Part shown: positions 9,069 through 18,866 of the stretch, in pieces | Layout of the letters: each line of letters starts with the position of its first letter | How positions within the stretch are numbered: the first letter of the stretch is position 1 | Origin: Aliivibrio sp. | Lineage (GTDB): Bacteria > Pseudomonadota > Gammaproteobacteria > Enterobacterales > Vibrionaceae | DNA length: 52,032 nt | Assembly: GCA_016764915.1 (NCBI GenBank) | Contig: JAESQY010000085.1 | Coordinates: 1 to 52,032, forward strand | Direction of reading: 5' to 3' | Position numbers and translations under genes: made by a program | Notes under the pieces: model-generated | What the model saw: only the letters and a program-made list of their open reading frames with translations | Told to the model about the DNA's origin: nothing | Databases searched by the model: none

Positions 9069-11513
9069 TTAAAGCAGGCTCGCCAGTCGATTAAGATCGG
9101 ACTGCAGAGCCCCTGCTGTGACTTCTTTACCGGCACCTGGACCTTGAATAACCAACGGGTTATCTCGGTACCAACGGCTTTCAATTGCAAAAATATTATC
9201 GCAAGGCAGTAAGTTAGCCAGAGGATGCTCTTCGGAAAGCGCTTCAATGCCAACACTTGCTTTGCCCTCTTTAGATAAACGCGCCACATAACGCAGCACT
9301 TTATCGTCTCTCTTAGCACGCTCTAAGCGTTCACATAGAATCTCATTCAACACATCACCCTGCTCCAAGAACTCATCCAAAGAGACATTAAGCAGTGAGT
9401 CTGGCACTAAAGATTCTACTTTTACTTGTTCAGGTTCAATCTTGAACCCTGATTCACGAGCCAAAATAACCAGCTTTCGCATCACATCAGAACCATCCAA
9501 GTCGGATCGTGGATCCGGCTCTGTTAGCCCTTGCTGCCAAGCCATATCGATCAAATGAGTAAAAGGAACTTGACCATCAAACTGTTGAAATAGCCATGAC
9601 AAGGTGCCTGAAAAAATACCTGAAAGTGCAATAATCGTATCACCACTTTCACGCAGGTCTCTCACCGTATGGTTGATCGGCAACCCCGCCCCTACCGTTG
9701 CGTTATACAACCAGTGCCGTCCAGTTTTAGCAAAGGCGTCTTGGACCTTATAATACTCATGACTAGACGCAGAACCTGCCACTTTATTGGCAGAAATAAC
9801 ATGAAGGCCATATTCTGCAAACTTTGCGTATTGTGCGGAAATCTCAGCACTTGCTGTAACATCCAACAGTACAACCTCATCGTACTCTTGCTGATGATAG
9901 AGCTGATCAAGCCACTCTCCCGAATGATGCTCAATGGCCTCATCTTTAAAATCTGTCAGTGCTTGGCTCGGGTTAATTCCGCCCATATTGAGCCAGTATT
10001 GATCACTCGATACCACTGCAATTAATGCAAACTGCATCCCTTGTCGTTTTTCAAGCTCCGCACGCTCTTTTTCGAAAAGGCGAAGCCAACTGCTGCCAAT
10101 GTTTCCTTTACCACACAATACAACGCCAACTCTTTTTTGTGCTTGAAATAGGTTGCTATGGATGGCAGTAACCAAATTGGCGGTATTGGTCTTTCGTAAA
10201 ATAGCCACCAAGCTCAAGCCTGATTCCGATTCGCACACAAACTCAGTCGGTTTATTTTTCAGTTGATGATAAAAACCGTGACTGTGGATTGGATTACTGA
10301 CCACACCAGCTCCCACAGCAGCAACCATTGAGTAACCCTCTTTGAGTTTGATCTCGGCTTCTATTGCGGCATCTTGTAACACATTCAGCGCTTCATTGAC
10401 GATTTCTGCGGTATACGCGAGCACCAATCGGTCTTGATCAGCTTGTGACTCCAACGCCAAAGGCTGTAACTGCTCACGTGCTAATATTCTGATCACTTCC
10501 GCTTGAACACGTTCAAAGTCGTGGCTATGACTTAAATTAAGCTGAATAATGAACACATCATCTAACGACGTGACAATTTTAGCACCTCGACCAGTGGCCA
10601 ATACACGCTCAATACGAGTGGAGCCCGCTTCCGGTTGATAGCTACAACGTAAGTTAAGATCAATGGAGCTTTGCGCGACAGGCTGTAGTGTTCGGCTGTG
10701 CAGTACTGGTGCGGCTAATCGAGCGAGCTCACTGGCTTCATCTAAACGAAGTAGAGGAAGCAGGCATGCATCAGATACTTTACGTGGATCAGCGCTATAA
10801 ACACCGGCTACATCACTCCAAATAGTCACACGGCTCACTTCAGCCAAGGCACCAATTACCGTCGCAGAGTAATCGGAACCATTACGACCAAGTAGTATCG
10901 TTTCACCCTTAACATCACGAGCCATAAAACCGGTAATCACAATACGACGGTTACTGTGCTGAGTTAACGCTTCTTGGAGCAATGGCCACGAACGAGAGTG
11001 TTCCACTTCTGGTTGTGCTGCTCGCTCTGCCCGTAAGAAAAGACGAGAGTCCATAGCAACAGCTTGCATATCAGAGTGATTTAATAGGGCGGCCAATAAT
11101 CGAGAAGACCAAATTTCACCGTGTCCGAGCGCATCTGATTTTTCAGATTCTGTTAATGGCACAGTAAACTTATTTAACTCTGTCATCTCTTGAGCAAGAG
11201 ACTCTAACAGTGGCGCAGCAAGTAATGCGGGTAATAAATCTTCGATTAACGAACTCTGGTACTGCTTGAGTGATTGCAAACACTCATGGGCAAGGCGGCC
11301 ATCTTTATCTAAATAAGCTAACCACTCCAAAATTCGATTGGTGGTATTACCGGCAGCGGATACGACAATCAAATCATTAGGACCGGAGTACTCTTTTAAT
11401 ATGTTACATACTCTGCGATAACACTCAGGGTTCGCTAAGCTGCTACCGCCAAATTTGTGCAGTTGCTTCTGACCAGATGTTATTAAATTATTGTCTAAAA
11501 TGGAGCTTGGCAT
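9069..11513 (-). CDS. metL: Bifunctional aspartokinase II / homoserine dehydrogenase II
   Basis: MetL carries out the first and third steps of the aspartate family pathway. Residues 1 to about 460 are the kinase, with KFGGSSLA at about 20-27, GRNGSDYSATVIG (substrate site) and central ACT-like regulatory repeats. From about 465, VVLCGKGNIGSSW is the Rossmann loop of homoserine dehydrogenase, and the later EPDPRSDLDGSDVMRK contains the conserved catalytic Asp/Lys segment. The 814 residues match E. coli MetL (810). Its ATG directly follows the metB stop, with no gap, which suggests translational coupling. The metB-metL order downstream of met boxes marks it as the methionine-repressed isozyme rather than ThrA. 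Confidence 0.95.
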   Translation of the reverse strand: MPSSILDNNLITSGQKQLHKFGGSSLANPECYRRVCNILKEYSGPNDLIVVSAAGNTTNRILEWLAYLDKDGRLAHECLQSLKQYQSSLIEDLLPALLAAPLLESLAQEMTELNKFTVPLTESEKSDALGHGEIWSSRLLAALLNHSDMQAVAMDSRLFLRAERAAQPEVEHSRSWPLLQEALTQHSNRRIVITGFMARDVKGETILLGRNGSDYSATVIGALAEVSRVTIWSDVAGVYSADPRKVSDACLLPLLRLDEASELARLAAPVLHSRTLQPVAQSSIDLNLRCSYQPEAGSTRIERVLATGRGAKIVTSLDDVFIIQLNLSHSHDFERVQAEVIRILAREQLQPLALESQADQDRLVLAYTAEIVNEALNVLQDAAIEAEIKLKEGYSMVAAVGAGVVSNPIHSHGFYHQLKNKPTEFVCESESGLSLVAILRKTNTANLVTAIHSNLFQAQKRVGVVLCGKGNIGSSWLRLFEKERAELEKRQGMQFALIAVVSSDQYWLNMGGINPSQALTDFKDEAIEHHSGEWLDQLYHQQEYDEVVLLDVTASAEISAQYAKFAEYGLHVISANKVAGSASSHEYYKVQDAFAKTGRHWLYNATVGAGLPINHTVRDLRESGDTIIALSGIFSGTLSWLFQQFDGQVPFTHLIDMAWQQGLTEPDPRSDLDGSDVMRKLVILARESGFKIEPEQVKVESLVPDSLLNVSLDEFLEQGDVLNEILCERLERAKRDDKVLRYVARLSKEGKASVGIEALSEEHPLANLLPCDNIFAIESRWYRDNPLVIQGPGAGKEVTAGALQSDLNRLASLL

Positions 11514-12680
11514 TTAAACGACCTCTACCGCTTTGGCAAACGCTTGTTCAATATCGTCAATCAAATCTCGACTATCTTCGATTCCGACTGACAGACGTAA
11601 TAAAGTTGGGTTTAACCCCGCTTGAGCTTGAGCCTCATCGGACATCGCTCTATGTGTCATACTACCCGGGTGTGCAATCAGGCTCTCTACCCCTCCTAAT
11701 GACTCTGCTAATGAGAAGAGCTGGAGCGCTGAAATAAATACTTTTAACTGTTCTAGGCTACCGTTTAACTCAAAACTTAACATCGCACCAAAGCCCGATT
11801 GTTGACGCTTTGCTATCTCATGCCCTGGGTGCTCAGGCAAACTTGGATGGTAAATAGTACCCACTAAAGATTGCTTTTTTAAGCACTCAAGAATTCTGAT
11901 GGCGTTCTCTTCATGCACTCTCATTCGGGCACTCAAAGTACGAATACCTCGCAACGTTAAGTAACTATCAAATGCAGTGCCTGTCGCACCAATGCAGTTC
12001 CCCCACCAAGCAAGATCAGTCGCATCGGCTTCATCTTTAGCGATAATCACGCCGCCAACAACATCAGAGTGACCATTAATGTACTTTGTGGTTGAATGAA
12101 TCACAAAATCGGCACCCAGTGTTAATGGCTGCTGTAATACCGGTGAGAGAAAGGTGTTATCTACGGCTACCAGTACACCTACTTGTTTGGCTTGTTGACA
12201 AATCTCGGCAATATCAACCACCCGTAATAACGGATTCGACGGTGTTTCAAGCAGGATTAACTTAGGTTTTAGTGCCAACGCATCTTTTAAAGCAATAGAG
12301 TCAGACTGGTCGATAAAAAGTGTGTTGAAGTCCCCTTTTTTTGCTCGCGAATCAAAAAGACGATAGGTACCACCATAACAGTCATGCGGAGCAACAATCA
12401 GATCGTCAGGGCCGAGTTTCGCCGATAGCAGCAAATTAAGTGCGGCCATACCACAGTTGGTCACCACTGCTCCCGCACCAGATTCTAACTGAGCAAGCGC
12501 ATTTTCAAGTTGTGTCCGGGTTGGATTTCCACTGCGGGCATAGTCATACTCTGGCACATCTCCAAACTCAGGAAAGCTATAATTAGTTGAAAGATAAATG
12601 GGTGGAACCACAGCGTTATGTTGTGAATCTGATTCGATGCCAGTACGAACTGAAATCGTTGCGGTTTTCCTATTACGCAT
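11514..12680 (-). CDS. metB: Cystathionine gamma-synthase
   Basis: MetB is a PLP enzyme that joins cysteine to an O-acyl homoserine to give cystathionine. The PLP lysine lies in IHSTTKYINGHSDVVGG (about residue 198). YDYARSGNPTR and the GAGAVVTNCGMAA segment are typical of the Cys/Met-metabolism family. The 388 residues match E. coli (386). The start at 12680 has AAAGGAT upstream. It is the first gene of metBL, divergent from metJ across 232 bases that hold four met boxes. MetC is the main alternative in this family; the context with metJ and metL favours MetB. Confidence 0.93.
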   Translation of the reverse strand: MRNRKTATISVRTGIESDSQHNAVVPPIYLSTNYSFPEFGDVPEYDYARSGNPTRTQLENALAQLESGAGAVVTNCGMAALNLLLSAKLGPDDLIVAPHDCYGGTYRLFDSRAKKGDFNTLFIDQSDSIALKDALALKPKLILLETPSNPLLRVVDIAEICQQAKQVGVLVAVDNTFLSPVLQQPLTLGADFVIHSTTKYINGHSDVVGGVIIAKDEADATDLAWWGNCIGATGTAFDSYLTLRGIRTLSARMRVHEENAIRILECLKKQSLVGTIYHPSLPEHPGHEIAKRQQSGFGAMLSFELNGSLEQLKVFISALQLFSLAESLGGVESLIAHPGSMTHRAMSDEAQAQAGLNPTLLRLSVGIEDSRDLIDDIEQAFAKAVEVV

Positions 12681-12769
12681 AACTATCCTTTCCCTATAAT
12701 GCTAAAATACCAGCGACCATATCGATAATAGATAGGCAGACTTGGTACTATTCTAAACCCAGAGATATA

Positions 12770-12801
12770 AGACGTCAATACCTCTGGACGTCTACATGTC
12801 T
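12770..12801. promoter_or_regulatory. MetJ operator (four tandem met boxes) between metB and metJ
   Basis: Four contiguous 8-bp boxes occur in one register: AGACGTCA at 12770, a weak box at 12778, GGACGTCT at 12786 and ACATGTCT at 12794. The consensus is AGACGTCT. The site lies between the divergent metBL and metJ genes, so it can provide both pathway repression and autorepression, as in enteric bacteria. Confidence 0.9.
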
Positions 12802-12912
12802 TTGCATATAGCGGTAAATCCCGCTAAAATCGCTTTAATTTTGTTGTATAACCCCTTACCCTACTAAGCGGTTATCTTTCATCCACAATATAAGACCAAG
12901 TAAAGGTAGAAA

Positions 12913-13236
12913 ATGGCAGATTGGAATGGCGAATACTTAAGCCCTTACGCCGAACACGGTAAAAAAAGTGAGCAAGTAAAAAAAATAACAGTATCTATCC
13001 CAATGAAGGTATTAAAAATACTTACCGATGAGCGTACTCGTCGCCAAGTAAATAATATTCGTCATGCCACCAACAGCGAACTGTTATGCGAGGCTTTTCT
13101 GCACGCTTATACTGGCCAGCCTTTACCCACAGACGATGATTTGAGAAAAGATCGTCCTGATGAGATTCCAACAGAGGCTAAATCAATTATGACAGCTATG
13201 GGAATCGAAATAGAAGATTTTAACAACGAAGATTGA
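12913..13236 (+). CDS. metJ: Methionine repressor
   Basis: MetJ is a ribbon-helix-helix repressor that uses S-adenosylmethionine as corepressor. The 107 residues are nearly identical to E. coli MetJ (105) over the first 90: [19 protein letters not shown] contains the DNA-contacting beta strand, followed by [14 protein letters not shown] and [16 protein letters not shown]. Only the C-terminal 15 residues diverge. It is divergent from metB and converges with the malic enzyme gene at a shared terminator. Confidence 0.98.
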   Translation: MADWNGEYLSPYAEHGKKSEQVKKITVSIPMKVLKILTDERTRRQVNNIRHATNSELLCEAFLHAYTGQPLPTDDDLRKDRPDEIPTEAKSIMTAMGIEIEDFNNED

Positions 13237-13278
13237 TGCTCGTCTCGTTATAACAATTTTTTACACATCAAAAATTAA

Positions 13279-13312
13279 AAGCCCCAATTTCTATGATAGA
13301 AATTGGGGCTTA
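13279..13312. terminator. Bidirectional terminator between metJ and malic enzyme
   Basis: GCCCCAATTTCTA and TAGAAATTGGGGC form a perfect 13-bp stem around a three-base loop, flanked by A and T runs. It sits 45 bases after metJ and 18 bases past the convergent malic enzyme stop. Confidence 0.9.
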
Positions 13313-13329
13313 TTTATACAAAATAACAA

Positions 13330-14574
13330 TTATTCTAAGTAGTTCTCAGGCATATCAATTCGAGCAACACCTGAATCAACAGCAGCTTGTGCAACGGCTT
13401 TTGCGACTCTCGGCAATAAACGTGGGTCCATTGGCTTTGGAATGATGTATTCAATACCAAATTCTAACACGCTATTTCCAGATGCATCCAAGACTTCTTG
13501 TGGCACAGGTTCTTTCGCCAGCTCACGTATGGCATGCACAGCAGCTAACTTCATCTCATCATTAATCACACTCGCACGTACGTCTAATGCACCGCGGAAT
13601 ATGAATGGAAAACAGAGTACATTATTCACTTGGTTAGGATAATCTGAACGCCCCGTACCCATGATTAAATCACTACGTACTTCATGAGCAAGTGCAGGTT
13701 TGATTTCAGGATCTGGGTTAGAACAGGCAAATACAACAGGCTTGTCAGCCATCAACTTCAGTGCATCAGCAGGTAACAGATCAGGGCCAGATACCCCTAA
13801 GAAAATATCAGCGCCATCAATCACATCTTCAAGTGTGCGTTTATCCGTATTGTTAGCAAATTTTTGCTTATACTCATTTAGTTCTTCGCGACGAGTATGA
13901 ATAACACCTTTACGGTCAAGCATGTAAATTTTTTCACGTTGAGCTCCGCACATGATCAACATTTCCATACATGCTGTTGCAGCAGCGCCGGCACCTAAAC
14001 AGACAATCTTAGATTTTTTTAACTCTTTACCCTGCAACTCTAGCGCATTAAGCATACCTGCAGCAGTGACAATCGCAGTACCGTGCTGATCGTCATGGAA
14101 TACAGGCACATCACAACGTTCAATTAAGCGGCGCTCTATTTCAAAACAGTCTGGGGCTTTAATGTCTTCTAAGTTAATACCACCAAAAGTATCAGCAATA
14201 TTGGCAACAGTATCAACAAACTCATCAATCGTACGATGTTTCACTTCAATATCAATCGAATCTAAACCTGCAAATCGTTTAAATAATAACGACTTGCCTT
14301 CCATTACAGGTTTGGATGCTAAAGGCCCTAAATTACCTAAACCCAAAATTGCAGTACCATTTGAGATCACCGCAACCATGTTGCCTTTCGCGGTATATTT
14401 GTAGACATTCTCTGCATTTTGAGCGATTTCACGTACAGGTTCAGCCACACCAGGACTGTATGCTAAAGCTAAATCTTCAGCAGTATCCGCAGGTTTTGTT
14501 AAAGCAACAGCAATTTTCCCTGGTATAGGAAGCGCGTGATAATCAAGAGCTTGTTGACGAAAATCTTCAGACAT
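13330..14574 (-). CDS. NAD(P)-dependent malic enzyme, short form
   Basis: Malic enzyme decarboxylates malate to pyruvate with NAD(P) reduction. Visible motifs are [29 protein letters not shown], the metal-binding [10 protein letters not shown] and the Rossmann loop CLGAGAAA. The 414 residues correspond to the N-terminal catalytic part of E. coli MaeB without its phosphotransacetylase-like domain, the common short form in Vibrio. I chose the ATG at 14574 (MSEDFRQQ) with GGGTAA just upstream; an ATG four codons earlier is also possible. With ppc deleted nearby, C3/C4 interconversion through this enzyme may matter more than usual, but that is inference. Confidence 0.92.
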   Translation of the reverse strand: MSEDFRQQALDYHALPIPGKIAVALTKPADTAEDLALAYSPGVAEPVREIAQNAENVYKYTAKGNMVAVISNGTAILGLGNLGPLASKPVMEGKSLLFKRFAGLDSIDIEVKHRTIDEFVDTVANIADTFGGINLEDIKAPDCFEIERRLIERCDVPVFHDDQHGTAIVTAAGMLNALELQGKELKKSKIVCLGAGAAATACMEMLIMCGAQREKIYMLDRKGVIHTRREELNEYKQKFANNTDKRTLEDVIDGADIFLGVSGPDLLPADALKLMADKPVVFACSNPDPEIKPALAHEVRSDLIMGTGRSDYPNQVNNVLCFPFIFRGALDVRASVINDEMKLAAVHAIRELAKEPVPQEVLDASGNSVLEFGIEYIIPKPMDPRLLPRVAKAVAQAAVDSGVARIDMPENYLE

Positions 14575-14753
14575 TTTGTTACCCATAGGTCAAATTATTG
14601 TGATTTTAATAAAATAATAATAGATATAAGGCTAAGTTCCTAGCCGCAAGTTTAATATTTTACATTTAATTCATTTAAACTTACCGAAACACTTTGTTTA
14701 CAATTTTAATTTATATTGTTTACGAAAAGAATCAAAAACTGTTTTTCAGACAC

Positions 14754-14782
14754 AAAAAAGGTGCACAATGTGCACCTCTTTT
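14754..14782. terminator. Terminator downstream of rpmE
   Basis: AGGTGCAC and GTGCACCT form a perfect 8-bp stem around AAT, preceded by a run of A and followed by CTTTT. It ends the leftward rpmE transcript 20 bases past its stop and lies upstream of the malic enzyme promoter region. Confidence 0.85.
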
Positions 14783-14801
14783 ATTGGGCATAAGAACTAA
14801 A

Positions 14802-15020
14802 TTATTTTTTAGAACCGATTGCACCAAAACGCTTGTTGAAACGATCAACACGGCCGCCAGTATCTACGGTACGTTGCTTACCTGTGTAGAACGGGTGACA
14901 TTTGTCACATACGTCTAGGTTGATTGTTTTTTTAGCTAGTGTTGAGTTGAACTCAAACTCGTTACCACAAGAGCATTTTGCTGCTATTGAAGTGTATTCT
15001 GGATGGATACCTGTTTTCAT
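14802..15020 (-). CDS. rpmE: 50S ribosomal protein L31 (zinc-binding form)
   Basis: L31 is a large-subunit protein at the intersubunit bridge. The 72-residue product [20 protein letters not shown] carries the zinc-ribbon cysteines (KCSCG at 15-19, [11 protein letters not shown] at 37-47) that mark the Zn-containing form rather than the Zn-free paralogue (YkgM). The ATG at 15020 has GAGG upstream. It is transcribed alone and is divergent from priA, as in E. coli. Confidence 0.97.
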   Translation of the reverse strand: MKTGIHPEYTSIAAKCSCGNEFEFNSTLAKKTINLDVCDKCHPFYTGKQRTVDTGGRVDRFNKRFGAIGSKK

Positions 15021-15256
15021 GGGAAAACCTCAATTAGGCCGTGTCGCCATTCGATTCTAAGCCGAACACCACACGTATTAAATAAAATAGTAATGTCATT
15101 AGCCAGTGTAGATTAATTACACTGAGTAAGGCGGCGTATCATAATGAAACATTGCACAAGGATCAACCTCTGCTTGCGCTTTTCCCCTCTTTATAGCTAT
15201 TTTTTTCATGAGACGCTAAGAGCAAGCGGCCAATGGAAGATTCTACAGAGTAACTT

Positions 15257-17536
15257 ATGATAAGCTTCCCTTTCTTTCTGCCCTCTAAAGCATCTGGTGA
15301 AACCTTGTCCATCGCATCTGATAACGATACTTCTGAGAAAAAAACGGTTGCTCATGTCGCTCTACCCGTGCCATTAGATCGCTGTTTTGACTACAAAATA
15401 AGGCCTGACCAATCTCCAGTAGTTGGAGGAAGAGTAAGAGTTGGGTTTGGCCGTCAGCAGTTGATCGGTGTGGTCATTCGTTTATCCAATTTTTCAGATT
15501 TCAGTTTTGATAAGTTAAAACCTCTTACCCAAGTGTTAGACCAAACTCCTTTATGGCCTAATTCACTTTATTCGCTATTAAAGTGGAGCAGTGAATATTA
15601 TCAATACCCTTTTGGCGATACCCTAGCCAATGCGATGCCTGCTTGGTTGCGTAAAGGTAAAGCCGCAAGCTTCGAGACACTGCGCGAATGGCACCTTACT
15701 GAGCTTGGCAAAAACCAGAACATCAGTGCACTCACCCGCGCGCCAAAACAGGCTAAAGTTCTCTCGCTGTTACACCTCTGCTCGCAACCCCATGAGCAAC
15801 TGTTGTCGCAACAGATCAGCTCCGCCACTTTAAAAACGCTGCAAACCAAGGGATGGGTCGAAGAGAGACAAGTACAAAAACAGCAGCAGTGTTGGCACTC
15901 AGAATTTAATGTGACGGAAGATAAGCCTCAACTGAATGAAGAACAAGCGATTGCAGTCGCCTCTGTCAATGCCAATCCAGAGTTTGCTTGCTATCTATTA
16001 GATGGGGTTACTGGCTCAGGAAAAACGGAAGTCTACTTAAATTTGATAGAACCCGTTTTAAAAAAAGGGCAACAAGCTTTAGTGTTAGTCCCTGAGATTG
16101 GCTTAACACCGCAAACCATTAATCGATTCAAACGCCGCTTTAATGTTCCGGTTGAGACAATTCACTCAGGCCTTAATGATACAGAGAGACTCAACGCATG
16201 GCTCAGTGCGAAAGAGCAGCATGCCGGTATCATCATTGGTACTCGCTCAGCACTATTCACGCCATTTAAACAGTTGGGTATTATTATTGTTGATGAAGAG
16301 CACGATGCCTCCTATAAACAACAAGACAGCATGCGCTACCATGCCCGTGATTTAGCGGTAATGCGTGCCAACTTAGATAATATTCCTATTATTTTAGGTT
16401 CAGCAACGCCAGCATTAGAGACACTGCACAATGCAAAAACAGGGAAGTATCATCACCTGACACTCACCCGCAGAGCCGGTCACGCCAAGCCCGAAAAACA
16501 TGGTGTATTGGATGTCAAAGGGCTCTATCTTGAGAGTGGTTTATCTGCACCAATGATTGCTCAAATGAGGAAACACCTCACCGAAGGCAATCAGGTGATC
16601 CTGTTCCTTAACCGCCGAGGTTACTCACCAGCTTTGATGTGTCATGAGTGTGGTTGGATGGCAGAGTGCCAACGTTGTGATGCTTATTATACTTTCCACC
16701 AGCACAGCAGCGAAATACGCTGTCATCATTGCGGATCTCAACAGCCCATCATGCATCAGTGTCACGGCTGTGGCTCTACCCAGCTAATTTCTGTTGGTGT
16801 GGGTACTGAACAGCTTGAATCTCAACTCAATCAACTGTTCCCTGAATATAAAACAATCCGCATCGACAGAGATAGCACCAGACGCAAAGGCAGTTTAGAG
16901 AGCTACTTAGAGTCCATAAAACGCGGGGAGTACCAGATTTTAATCGGCACTCAAATGCTGGCCAAAGGACATCACTTCCCCAATGTGACTTTAGTCGGAT
17001 TAATCGATGTCGACAGCTCACTGTTTAGCAGTGACTTTCGTGCCCCTGAACGACTTGCTCAGCTCTTTATTCAAGTTGCAGGTCGAGCCGGACGAGCAAG
17101 CAAAGCGGGGGAAGTGTTATTACAAACCCACCACCCTGAACATCAACTATTGCAATCACTTTTGCATAAAGGTTATGGCGAATTTGCGACGACTGCACTC
17201 ATAGAAAGAAAGCAGGCGATGCTGCCTCCTTATACATTTTTAACGTTGTTCAGAGCTGAAGCGAACAATAATCAGTTGGTTGAAGAGTTTTTACGCCAAA
17301 TTAGAGGTGTACTGGAAAATAACCCTGTATATGACCAATACACACTGGTTTTAGGACCAACTCCCGCCCCTTTAGCAAAACGTGCGGGGAAATACCGATG
17401 GCAGTTGCTGTTACAAGCGCCAAATCGTAAAGTAATGCAGACTCTGTTAAGAAGCGCAAAACCCGCTATTCAATTGTTACCATTAGCAAAAAGCATTCGA
17501 TGGTCTATCGATATTGAACCGCAGGATTTAAGCTAA
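15257..17536 (+). CDS. priA: Primosomal protein N', replication restart helicase
   Basis: PriA binds stalled forks and D-loops and reloads the replisome. The N-terminal fork-binding domain begins with AHVALPVPLDRCFDY (about residues 32-46). Walker A GVTGSGKTE is near 250-258 and DEEH near 345. Eight zinc-ligand cysteines are clustered at about 461-505 (CHECGWMAECQRC, then CHHCG and CHGCG). The helicase C-domain ends with QVAGRAGRASK. The 759 residues exceed E. coli PriA (732). The ATG at 15257 adds about 28 residues before the conserved start, and no in-frame ATG lies nearer, so this N-terminal extension is either real or the true start is a non-ATG codon. Confidence 0.95.
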   Translation: MISFPFFLPSKASGETLSIASDNDTSEKKTVAHVALPVPLDRCFDYKIRPDQSPVVGGRVRVGFGRQQLIGVVIRLSNFSDFSFDKLKPLTQVLDQTPLWPNSLYSLLKWSSEYYQYPFGDTLANAMPAWLRKGKAASFETLREWHLTELGKNQNISALTRAPKQAKVLSLLHLCSQPHEQLLSQQISSATLKTLQTKGWVEERQVQKQQQCWHSEFNVTEDKPQLNEEQAIAVASVNANPEFACYLLDGVTGSGKTEVYLNLIEPVLKKGQQALVLVPEIGLTPQTINRFKRRFNVPVETIHSGLNDTERLNAWLSAKEQHAGIIIGTRSALFTPFKQLGIIIVDEEHDASYKQQDSMRYHARDLAVMRANLDNIPIILGSATPALETLHNAKTGKYHHLTLTRRAGHAKPEKHGVLDVKGLYLESGLSAPMIAQMRKHLTEGNQVILFLNRRGYSPALMCHECGWMAECQRCDAYYTFHQHSSEIRCHHCGSQQPIMHQCHGCGSTQLISVGVGTEQLESQLNQLFPEYKTIRIDRDSTRRKGSLESYLESIKRGEYQILIGTQMLAKGHHFPNVTLVGLIDVDSSLFSSDFRAPERLAQLFIQVAGRAGRASKAGEVLLQTHHPEHQLLQSLLHKGYGEFATTALIERKQAMLPPYTFLTLFRAEANNNQLVEEFLRQIRGVLENNPVYDQYTLVLGPTPAPLAKRAGKYRWQLLLQAPNRKVMQTLLRSAKPAIQLLPLAKSIRWSIDIEPQDLS

Positions 17537-17566
17537 ATCATGTATAAAAATGAAAAAAAATCACCC

Positions 17567-17588
17567 TTCCGTGACATGCATCACATTT
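17567..17588. promoter_or_regulatory. Candidate CRP site upstream of cytR
   Basis: GTGACATGCATCAC at 17571-17584, followed by ATTT, has the two CRP half-sites (GTGA and TCAC) at the correct six-base spacing. It lies about 150 bases upstream of cytR and just after priA. CRP activation of cytR is known in E. coli; here it is a sequence match only. Confidence 0.55.
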
Positions 17589-17738
17589 ACTGTGCGAGAT
17601 CTGTTATCTCCACTGTATTTAATCATGACATTAGAGAATAAGATTAAATTTGTAATTTAAAACCGCGTTGTTTGCATTGTATTTGTGACTATCAGGACGG
17701 TGGCGCCTTATGCAAACCAAAATATTAGGGAATAAAAA

Positions 17739-18743
17739 ATGGCGACAATGAAGGACGTTGCTTTACTGGCTGAAGTTTCAACGGCAACCGTTTCACGCGC
17801 GTTGATGAATCCAGAAAAAGTATCGATCACCACCAGAAAACGTGTCGAAGAGGCCGTAATTGAATCCGGGTATTCCCCTAATTCATTTGCTCGCAATTTA
17901 CGCCGTAATGAATCTAAGACCATTGTTGCTATTATTCCGGATATTTGCGACCCCTATTTTACTGAGATAATCAGAGGCATTGAAGAAGCCGCCATGGAGA
18001 ACGGTTATATCGTTCTACTGGGTGATAGTCGTCAGCAGAAAAAACGTGAAGACTCGTTTGTTAATTTACTCTTTACCAAACAAGTGGATGGTATGTTGCT
18101 ATTAGGCACCGACTTGCCTTTTGATGTCAGCAAACAAGAGCAGAAAAACTTACCCCCAATGGTCATGGCTTGCGAATACTCACCTGAATTAGAGTTACCT
18201 ACCGTTCACATTGATAACTTAACAGCCGCATTTGAAGCAGTTAACTACTTAAGTCAAATGGGCCATAAACGCATTGCACAAATATCTGGGCCAGAACAAG
18301 CCACGTTATGTCACTTTCGTCATCAAGGGTACCAGCAAGCACTTCGTCGAAGTGGCGTGACAATGAACCCTGCCTATACGGCTTACGGTAACTTTACTTT
18401 TGAGTCTGGAGCCACCGCTCTTGCTCGTTTAATGTCATTACCCGAAACGCCTACCGCCATTTTTTGTCACAATGATGTTATGGCCATTGGCGCTATACAT
18501 CAGGCGAAAAAAATGGGCATTCGCATTCCTCAAGATCTCTCACTTATTGGTTTTGATGACATTCAATTTTCTGAATATTGCGATCCACCGCTGACCACGG
18601 TATCTCAACCTCGATATGAGATAGGACGACAAGCCATGCTGATGCTACTTGAGCGTTTAAAAGGAAGAGAAGTTCAAATCGGTTCTCGGCTCTTAGATGC
18701 AACACTAACAGTAAGAGAGAGCACTGCACCTCCAAAATGCTAA
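17739..18743 (+). CDS. cytR: CytR, LacI-family nucleoside-catabolism repressor
   Basis: CytR represses nucleoside uptake and catabolism genes together with CRP and is induced by cytidine. In vibrios it has also been linked to competence and biofilm. The N-terminal helix-turn-helix MKDVALLAEVSTATVSRAL (residues 4-22) and hinge YSPNSFARNLR are LacI-type. The periplasmic-binding-protein-like core follows (VAIIPDICDPYFTEIIRGIE, then FCHNDVMAIGAI and SLIGFDDIQFSEY). The 334 residues match E. coli CytR (341). The position between priA and ftsN is the conserved cytR locus in E. coli and Vibrio. Confidence 0.93.
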   Translation: MATMKDVALLAEVSTATVSRALMNPEKVSITTRKRVEEAVIESGYSPNSFARNLRRNESKTIVAIIPDICDPYFTEIIRGIEEAAMENGYIVLLGDSRQQKKREDSFVNLLFTKQVDGMLLLGTDLPFDVSKQEQKNLPPMVMACEYSPELELPTVHIDNLTAAFEAVNYLSQMGHKRIAQISGPEQATLCHFRHQGYQQALRRSGVTMNPAYTAYGNFTFESGATALARLMSLPETPTAIFCHNDVMAIGAIHQAKKMGIRIPQDLSLIGFDDIQFSEYCDPPLTTVSQPRYEIGRQAMLMLLERLKGREVQIGSRLLDATLTVRESTAPPKC

Positions 18744-18788
18744 TATTGAATTATCTCTGTCGCGTAATTTGATTTTTTGTCCACAAAT

Positions 18789-18818
18789 TTGCACTAAGAC
18801 TAGCCAGGCTTAGTGCAA
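18789..18818. repeat. Perfect 10-bp inverted repeat between cytR and ftsN
   Basis: TTGCACTAAG at 18789-18798 and CTTAGTGCAA at 18809-18818 are exact complements separated by 10 bases. No T run follows, so it is not a standard terminator. It could be a weak terminator or processing hairpin, or an operator for ftsN; the sequence does not decide. Confidence 0.6.
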
Positions 18819-18866
18819 CTGATTACCATACAGATTCAACCTCTTTTTCTAACATAAGTAAATGTC

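Noticed and set aside
13330..14574. Assignment of the malic enzyme to full-length MaeB
   Set aside because: The protein ends at 414 residues with a natural C-terminus and a nearby terminator, with no sign of a lost phosphotransacetylase domain, so it is the normal short form.
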